Assembly: GCA_002492465.1 (NCBI GenBank)
Contig: DKYT01000045.1
Location: 1 to 9,140, forward strand
DNA: 9,140 nucleotides
Direction of reading: 5' to 3'
Origin: Lachnospiraceae bacterium UBA7093
GTDB taxonomy: Bacteria > Bacillota > Clostridia > Lachnospirales > Lachnospiraceae
Shown: piece by piece, positions 5,704 through 9,140 of the stretch
Position numbering within the stretch: the stretch's first letter is position 1
Layout: every line of letters begins with the position of its first letter
Position numbers and translations under genes: made by a program
Notes under the pieces: generated by a model
Database searches by the model: none
Told to the model about the DNA's origin: nothing
The model's input: only the letters and a program-made list of their open reading frames with translations

Positions 5704-7038
5704 TTATAAGCTTTGATCAGCTATTTCTCCCATCAGGTCATATCCGTTTGCGCCGGTTATAACCACATCCACGAAATCCCCGCTCATAAACTCTCTGTCT
5801 GTACGGATAAACAGGTAACCGTCCACTCCGGGTGCATCCTTATAGGTTCTTGCAACATAGGCGTCCTCGTCTGCCACCTTTCCTTCGATCATCGCCCGGA
5901 CAGACCTGCCCGTCATATTCTCCGCCGCGTCAAAGGCAATCTCCTGCTGCAGCTCCATCAGTTCATCTCTTCGCTGTTCTTTTATAGCTTCTCTGAGCTG
6001 ATCCGGCATTTCGGCTGCCGGCGTATCCTCCTCGGCGGAATAGGTAAACACCCCCAGGCGGTCAAATTCCATTTCATCCACAAACGCCATGGTCTCCTCA
6101 TGCTCCGCCTGTGTTTCCCCCGGGAATCCGGCGATCAGCGTCGTTCTGATGCAAATATCCGGAATCTCCCTGCGCAGCTTTTCTATCACTTCCCGAATCT
6201 GCCCGGCGTCCGTTCTTCTTCCCATTCTCTTTAGCACAGCATCGCTGCCGCTTTGTATGGGCAGGTCCAGATAGTGGCAGATTTTTTCTTCCCGCCTGAT
6301 TACCTGAATCAACGCATCGGTTATTTCCTCTGGATAGCAATAAAGAATCCGGATCCACGCCAGCCCTTCTATTTTGCACAGTTCCTCCAACAGCCGGGGA
6401 AGCGTCTTTTTGCCGTAAAGATCCTGTCCGTAAAGGGTGGTTTCCTGCGCCACGAGGATCAGCTCCTTTACCCCCTGCTCCGCCAGCGCGCCAGCCTCCC
6501 TAAGCAGCTCCTCCATTGGAATGCTACGGTAATTTCCTCTCACCTTGGGAATAATACAGTAGGTGCAATGCTTGTCACAGCCCTCCGCAATTTTCAGATA
6601 AGCATAATACCCTCCGGTGGTCACTACCCGCTTTTTTCCTCCCACCGGCGCCTTATCCAAAGCTTCCAAATAATTCTTAGGTCTTCCCTTTAATATTTCC
6701 TCAAGCGCCTCTGTAATCGTTAAAATTGCCGTAGTACCCAGAATGGCGTCTACCTCGGGAATCTCTTTTTGAATCTCCTCCTGGTAGCGCTGCGCCAGAC
6801 ATCCGGTCACAAGCAGCTCCCTGATCTGCCCGCTTTTCTTCAGTTCAGCCATCTCCAGGATGGTATTAATGCTTTCTTCCTTTGCATCGTTAATGAAACA
6901 GCAGGTATTGATTACCACTGCATCCGCTTCCGCTTCATCGTCTGTGAAAAAATATCCCTTTTCGGCAAGGGCGCCAAGCATCACTTCAGAATCCACCAGA
7001 TTTTTATCACATCCCAGTGAAATAAACAGTATTTTCAT
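5704..7038 (-). CDS. rimO: Ribosomal protein S12 methylthiotransferase RimO
   Basis: RimO is a radical-SAM enzyme that adds a methylthio group to the conserved aspartate of ribosomal protein S12. The 444-aa product has the three-part family structure. The N-terminal UPF0004 domain carries cluster cysteines C10, C46 and C80, and its opening SLGCDKNLVDSEVMLG is the RimO form rather than the MiaB form. The radical-SAM core has C154-x3-C158-x2-C161 (CDKHCTYC) followed by IIPKVRGNYRS. A C-terminal TRAM domain runs from about 373 to 440. AAGGA lies 8 nt before the ATG. The 129-nt gap to rpoZ contains three predicted hairpins, so rimO may have a structured leader. Confidence 0.96.
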   Translation of the reverse strand: MKILFISLGCDKNLVDSEVMLGALAEKGYFFTDDEAEADAVVINTCCFINDAKEESINTILEMAELKKSGQIRELLVTGCLAQRYQEEIQKEIPEVDAILGTTAILTITEALEEILKGRPKNYLEALDKAPVGGKKRVVTTGGYYAYLKIAEGCDKHCTYCIIPKVRGNYRSIPMEELLREAGALAEQGVKELILVAQETTLYGQDLYGKKTLPRLLEELCKIEGLAWIRILYCYPEEITDALIQVIRREEKICHYLDLPIQSGSDAVLKRMGRRTDAGQIREVIEKLRREIPDICIRTTLIAGFPGETQAEHEETMAFVDEMEFDRLGVFTYSAEEDTPAAEMPDQLREAIKEQRRDELMELQQEIAFDAAENMTGRSVRAMIEGKVADEDAYVARTYKDAPGVDGYLFIRTDREFMSGDFVDVVITGANGYDLMGEIADQSL

Positions 7039-7071
7039 ATAACTTTTCCTTTTTGTTCCTAAACAACGGAC

Positions 7072-7094
7072 GCCGCCACGCTTTGCGAGCCGGC
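7072..7094 (-). repeat. GC-rich hairpin in the rimO leader
   Basis: The 10-nt arms 7072-7081 and 7085-7094 pair at 8 of 10 positions around a 3-nt loop (AAA on the minus strand). It is the last of three hairpins before rimO. The minus-strand sequence after it (GTCCGTTGTTT) is only mildly T-rich, so a weak terminator or attenuator is possible but not convincing. Confidence 0.4.
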
Positions 7095-7106
7095 TTATCT
7101 AATAAG
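7094..7106. repeat. Small perfect hairpin in the rpoZ-rimO gap
   Basis: CTTAT and ATAAG form a perfect 5-bp inverted repeat around a 3-nt loop. It sits between the two larger hairpins of this gap. On its own it is weak and may be chance. Confidence 0.3.
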
Positions 7107-7110
7107 ATGA

Positions 7111-7155
7111 TATCGCTACCAGGAGAGCCGTTATACCGTCTTCCTCGTAGCGATA
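7111..7155. repeat. 45-nt extended hairpin just downstream of rpoZ
   Basis: TATCGCTAC (7111-7119) and GTAGCGATA (7147-7155) are perfect 9-bp arms. On the same axis AGGA pairs with TCCT, and two further short paired stretches lead to a 3-nt loop; in all about 17 to 18 of 21 positions pair. It begins 12 nt after the rpoZ stop. On the minus strand no T-tract follows, so it is not a standard terminator for rpoZ. On the plus strand TTTTT lies a few bases after it, but no plus-strand gene is present to need it. Confidence 0.5.
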
Positions 7156-7167
7156 ACACTTTTTCAA

Positions 7168-7401
7168 TCATTCCTCTTCCGAGAGAATCTTGATCTTTCC
7201 CTGATTCAGTTCTTCCACTGCAATGGACAGGGGCTTTGCTTCCCTCTGGTCTACCAACGGCTCCTCTCCGGCAATGATCTGTCTCGCTCTTTTTGCCGTA
7301 GCCATTACAATGGAGTATCTGCTGTTTACCACAGGCGCCTCTCCCGGCTCAACCTCGCTGTTTACGACTTTCATTAAATCGGAATAAGATGGATGTAACA
7401 T
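7168..7401 (-). CDS. rpoZ: RNA polymerase omega subunit
   Basis: Omega helps fold and stabilise the beta' subunit of RNA polymerase. From the ATG at 7401 the protein is 77 aa, beginning MLHPSYSDLMKVVN, with the conserved helix SRYSIVMATAKRARQI (27-42) and KPLSIAVEEL (56-65), followed by an acidic tail. An in-frame ATG lies five codons upstream (7416), but AAAGGAG sits 5 nt before the 7401 ATG and overlaps those codons, so 7401 is the better start. It lies 25 nt downstream of gmk, the usual arrangement in Firmicutes. Confidence 0.95.
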   Translation of the reverse strand: MLHPSYSDLMKVVNSEVEPGEAPVVNSRYSIVMATAKRARQIIAGEEPLVDQREAKPLSIAVEELNQGKIKILSEEE

Positions 7402-7421
7402 TTTTTCTCCTTTCATCCGGA

Positions 7422-7440
7422 ATGCCTTAATTTAAGGCAT
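7422..7440. repeat. 19-bp perfect dyad across the gmk stop codon
   Basis: ATGCCTTAA and TTAAGGCAT are perfect 9-bp arms around one central base, and the gmk stop codon lies within them. As RNA it would form a 7-bp stem with a 5-nt loop, about 20 nt before the rpoZ start. It could be a processing or folding element between two co-transcribed genes, or a DNA operator. No T-tract follows. Confidence 0.45.
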
Positions 7441-8059
7441 CCAGTTCCTTTCTCATAGTTTCAATTAACCCTTCATTTCTTGAAGGCGCACAGTGTGCTG
7501 CATGTATCAAAGCGTGCATTTCCTGAACGCATTCTTCCAGCTTATCGTTAATCACAATAAAATCATACTGCTCGATGCCATCGGCTTCCTCCGAGGCACG
7601 TTTCAGCCGCTGGCTGATAACCTCCTGGCTCTCTGTTCCCCTTCCCTCCAAGCGCTTTTTCAATTCAGCGGCATTGGGGGGCATAACAAACAAAAGAAGT
7701 GCCGTGGGAAACTTTTCCTTAATCTTAAGAGCGCCCTGAATTTCAATTTCCAGAATAACGTCCTTTCCCTTCTCCAACTGTCTTTCTACATACTCCCTGG
7801 GCGTCCCATAGTAATGGTCGCAGTAACGGGCATATTCCACCAGACCGTCTTTTGCAATTTCCTCTTCAAATTTTTCTTTGGTGACAAAAAAGTATTCTCT
7901 ACCTTCTTCTTCTCCGGGTCTTGGATTTCTTGTGGTCATGGAAACCGACAAGGCATAATTGTCATATGCATGCACAAGCTGTTTCATCAGCGTGCCCTTT
8001 CCTGCTCCCGAAAAACCTGAAACTACAATTAAGATTCCCTTATGCTTCATCTTTCTCAT
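7427..8059 (-). CDS. gmk: Guanylate kinase
   Basis: Gmk phosphorylates GMP to GDP with ATP, an essential step in guanine nucleotide synthesis. The 210-aa protein contains the P-loop GFSGAGKGT (15-23), the GMP-binding region SVSMTTRNPRPGE (38-50) and EGREYFF (52-58), YYGTPREYV (83-91), ILEIEIQGA (102-110), and the lid with GRGTES (139-144). The usual family form of the fifth motif is LEIDVQGA, so Asp is Glu here, a mild change. The start is uncertain between ATG 8059 and ATG 8050. An AGGA is only 3 nt from the first but about 12 nt from the second, and the shorter form (207 aa, MKHKGILIVV) matches the usual family start. It follows yicC by 21 nt, with no remA gene between them. Confidence 0.97.
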   Translation of the reverse strand: MRKMKHKGILIVVSGFSGAGKGTLMKQLVHAYDNYALSVSMTTRNPRPGEEEGREYFFVTKEKFEEEIAKDGLVEYARYCDHYYGTPREYVERQLEKGKDVILEIEIQGALKIKEKFPTALLLFVMPPNAAELKKRLEGRGTESQEVISQRLKRASEEADGIEQYDFIVINDKLEECVQEMHALIHAAHCAPSRNEGLIETMRKELDALN

Positions 8060-8080
8060 ATTTCCTGTTCTTACTTCCTG

Positions 8081-8959
8081 TTATTCAATGTTTTGTATCT
8101 GCTCCCTGACCTTCTCAATCTCCGTTTTCAATTCAATGGCACGATTGGAAATTTCCAGATCGTTTGACTTGGAGAGAATGGTGTTTGCCTCCCGGTTCAT
8201 CTCCTGTGCAATGAAGTCCAGCTTTCTTCCAATGCTTCCGCCCTGAAGCAGGGTTTCTTTGGTGGTTTCAATGTGGCTTTTGAGCCGAACCAGCTCTTCA
8301 TCCACGCAGACTCTGTCCGCAAAAATTGTAACCTCCATAAGCAGCCTGTTTTCGTCCACCTTGGTGTCCTCCAAAAGCTCTTTCACCTTATCTTCAAGCT
8401 TCTGCTTATATTCCGCTATGATCTGGGGCGAACGCTCTGTGATGAACTTCACATGCTCCAGCATTCCGTCCAGCTTTTCTAATAAATCGCTGCGCAGATG
8501 TTCGCCTTCCCTGATCCTGGTTTCCACAAATCCATCCGCCGCTCCTTTGATCGCCTGATCAAGCAGCTTCCACAGAGTTTCCTCATCGATATTCTGCTCC
8601 TCCATGGTAAAAACCTCCGGATATCTGGACAGACAGGAAACTCTCACATCGTTATCCAGCGAAAAATCCTCCGCCATCTGGTTCAGATAAGCAACATATT
8701 CCGCTGCCAGCTCCTTATTGTACTTTACGCAAACATTAGACTCCGTGTAATCCTCATAGGTGATGAAAATATCCACCTTGCCCCTCTGAATATAATTCTT
8801 CAGCTCGCTTCTGATCGCCGCCTCGAAAAAATTCAGTTTCTTGGGCATCTTGATATTCACATCCAGATACCGATGATTCACCGACTTCATCTCTACAACA
8901 ATTTTGCGCTCAGCTTCCTGCACCTCGCACCTGCCAAACCCCGTCATGCTTTTGATCAT
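8081..8959 (-). CDS. yicC: YicC/YloC family endoribonuclease
   Basis: Members of this family are endoribonucleases implicated in RNA turnover. The 292-aa product has the typical start MIKSMTGFGR and the N-terminal motif VEMKSVNHRYLDV (22-34), a helical middle, and the C-terminal DUF1732 region with DENRLLMEV, then GRKLDFIAQEMNREANT (244-260) and a closing helical stretch ending near the C-terminus with EIEKVREQIQ. The length is normal. AGGAGG lies 6 nt before the ATG. It is the first gene after the strong promoter at 9034-9062 and is followed by gmk 21 nt later. In Bacillus subtilis the same neighbourhood is yloC-remA-gmk-rpoZ. Confidence 0.95.
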   Translation of the reverse strand: MIKSMTGFGRCEVQEAERKIVVEMKSVNHRYLDVNIKMPKKLNFFEAAIRSELKNYIQRGKVDIFITYEDYTESNVCVKYNKELAAEYVAYLNQMAEDFSLDNDVRVSCLSRYPEVFTMEEQNIDEETLWKLLDQAIKGAADGFVETRIREGEHLRSDLLEKLDGMLEHVKFITERSPQIIAEYKQKLEDKVKELLEDTKVDENRLLMEVTIFADRVCVDEELVRLKSHIETTKETLLQGGSIGRKLDFIAQEMNREANTILSKSNDLEISNRAIELKTEIEKVREQIQNIE

Positions 8960-8979
8960 GCCAATCCTCCTGCTTTTGT

Positions 8980-9002
8980 ACTTTGATTACGGATTACAAA
9001 GT
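8980..9002. repeat. Small hairpin in the yicC leader
   Basis: ACTTTG (8980-8985) and CAAAGT (8997-9002) are perfect 6-bp arms around 11 nt, within the roughly 68-nt untranslated leader of yicC. Between them GATTACG and GATTAC form a short direct repeat. It may be chance, but it lies just upstream of the yicC ribosome binding site. Confidence 0.3.
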
Positions 9003-9033
9003 CGCAGCTTCCCCCCGCCACATACTCCTTTAC

Positions 9034-9062
9034 ATTATAGGCGAACCGCCTGGAAACGTCAA
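9034..9062 (-). promoter_or_regulatory. Strong sigma-A promoter of the yicC-gmk-rpoZ operon
   Basis: On the minus strand TTGACG (9057-9062, one mismatch) and TATAAT (9034-9039, perfect) are exactly 17 bp apart. The predicted start is near 9027, about 68 nt before the yicC ATG. No equally good promoter is seen in the downstream gaps as far as the recA region, so this is the likely main promoter for the genes from yicC to the DUF3298-like gene. Confidence 0.88.
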
Positions 9063-9080
9063 GGATTTCAAAACTGTAAC

Positions 9081-9109
9081 TTGTGTGTTTTTCCCGGCTG
9101 CTATATAAT
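9081..9109 (+). promoter_or_regulatory. Candidate divergent promoter toward the right edge
   Basis: On the plus strand TATAAT (9104-9109) is perfect and lies 17 bp after TTGTGT (9081-9086, three of six). An overlapping extended -10 reading (TGC before TATATA) is also possible. The predicted start is near 9116, so the gene would lie outside the window. In related genomes a divergent NFACT-family (RqcH/FbpA) gene can sit beside yicC; that is inference only. Confidence 0.4.
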
Positions 9110-9140
9110 ATGGAAGATAGGTAATTGCGAAACAAGTTCG

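Noticed and set aside
7039..7167. SAM riboswitch ahead of rimO
   Set aside because: RimO uses SAM, which prompted the check, but the three simple hairpins do not show the conserved multi-helix junction bases of known SAM riboswitch classes that I could recognise.
8498..8986. 162-codon open frame on the plus strand
   Set aside because: Antisense to yicC, which has clear family motifs, a strong promoter and a ribosome binding site.
8996..9025. Nine-codon frame starting with ATG in the yicC leader
   Set aside because: Its AGGAG is only one base from the ATG and lies at or before the predicted transcription start, so it is unlikely to be translated.
9128..9140. LexA-like sequence CGAAACAAGTTCG at the right edge
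   Set aside because: It lacks the GAAC-N4-GTTC spacing, with an extra A and a short gap, so it is not a credible SOS box.

Overview
This window looks like chromosomal DNA from a low-to-moderate GC Gram-positive bacterium of the class Clostridia, most likely a Lachnospiraceae-type genome. The evidence is the Firmicutes gene complement (RNase Y, YloC-type YicC, short omega subunit), strong AGGAGG-type ribosome binding sites, Bacillus-type LexA boxes (GAAC-N4-GTTC) and the gene order gmk-rpoZ-rimO-pgsA-cinA. Genus assignment is inference. All convincing genes lie on the minus strand and are read from the right edge to the left.

Right block (about 9062 to 3674, minus). A near-consensus sigma-A promoter (TTGACG, 17 bp, TATAAT) precedes yicC, gmk, rpoZ, rimO, pgsA, the stand-alone CinA C-terminal (PncC-type) gene and an uncharacterised membrane-anchored protein with a DUF3298/RsiV-like outer domain. 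Gaps are 1 to 35 nt except for a 129-nt rpoZ-rimO gap that holds three hairpins. The block ends in a 76-nt, bulge-free imperfect palindrome directly after the last stop codon, probably a terminator.

Middle block (3755 to 1710, minus). A gene-poor stretch of 398 nt holds that palindrome, a possible distal promoter, a second hairpin, a 13-codon micro-ORF with a strong ribosome binding site, and then the recA promoter (TTGACA, 17 bp, TATAGT). One LexA box lies in the promoter spacer and a second at the start site. recA and recX follow as a 20-nt overlapping pair, the recombinase and its modulator.

Left block (1709 to 1, minus). rny (RNase Y) has its own candidate promoter, whose -35 sits in a 26-bp dyad, and its Shine-Dalgarno can fold into a small hairpin. 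The first codons of a possible next gene run off the left edge. At the right edge a plus-strand promoter suggests a divergent gene just outside the window.

Overall this is a housekeeping region: nucleotide synthesis (gmk), transcription (rpoZ), ribosome modification (rimO), phospholipid synthesis (pgsA), pyridine nucleotide salvage (pncC/cinA), SOS recombination (recA/recX) and RNA turnover (yicC, rny). I saw no mobile element, CRISPR array, tRNA, rRNA or defence system. The least explained parts are the DUF3298-like gene inserted between cinA and recA, the structured recA upstream region, and the rpoZ-rimO leader.
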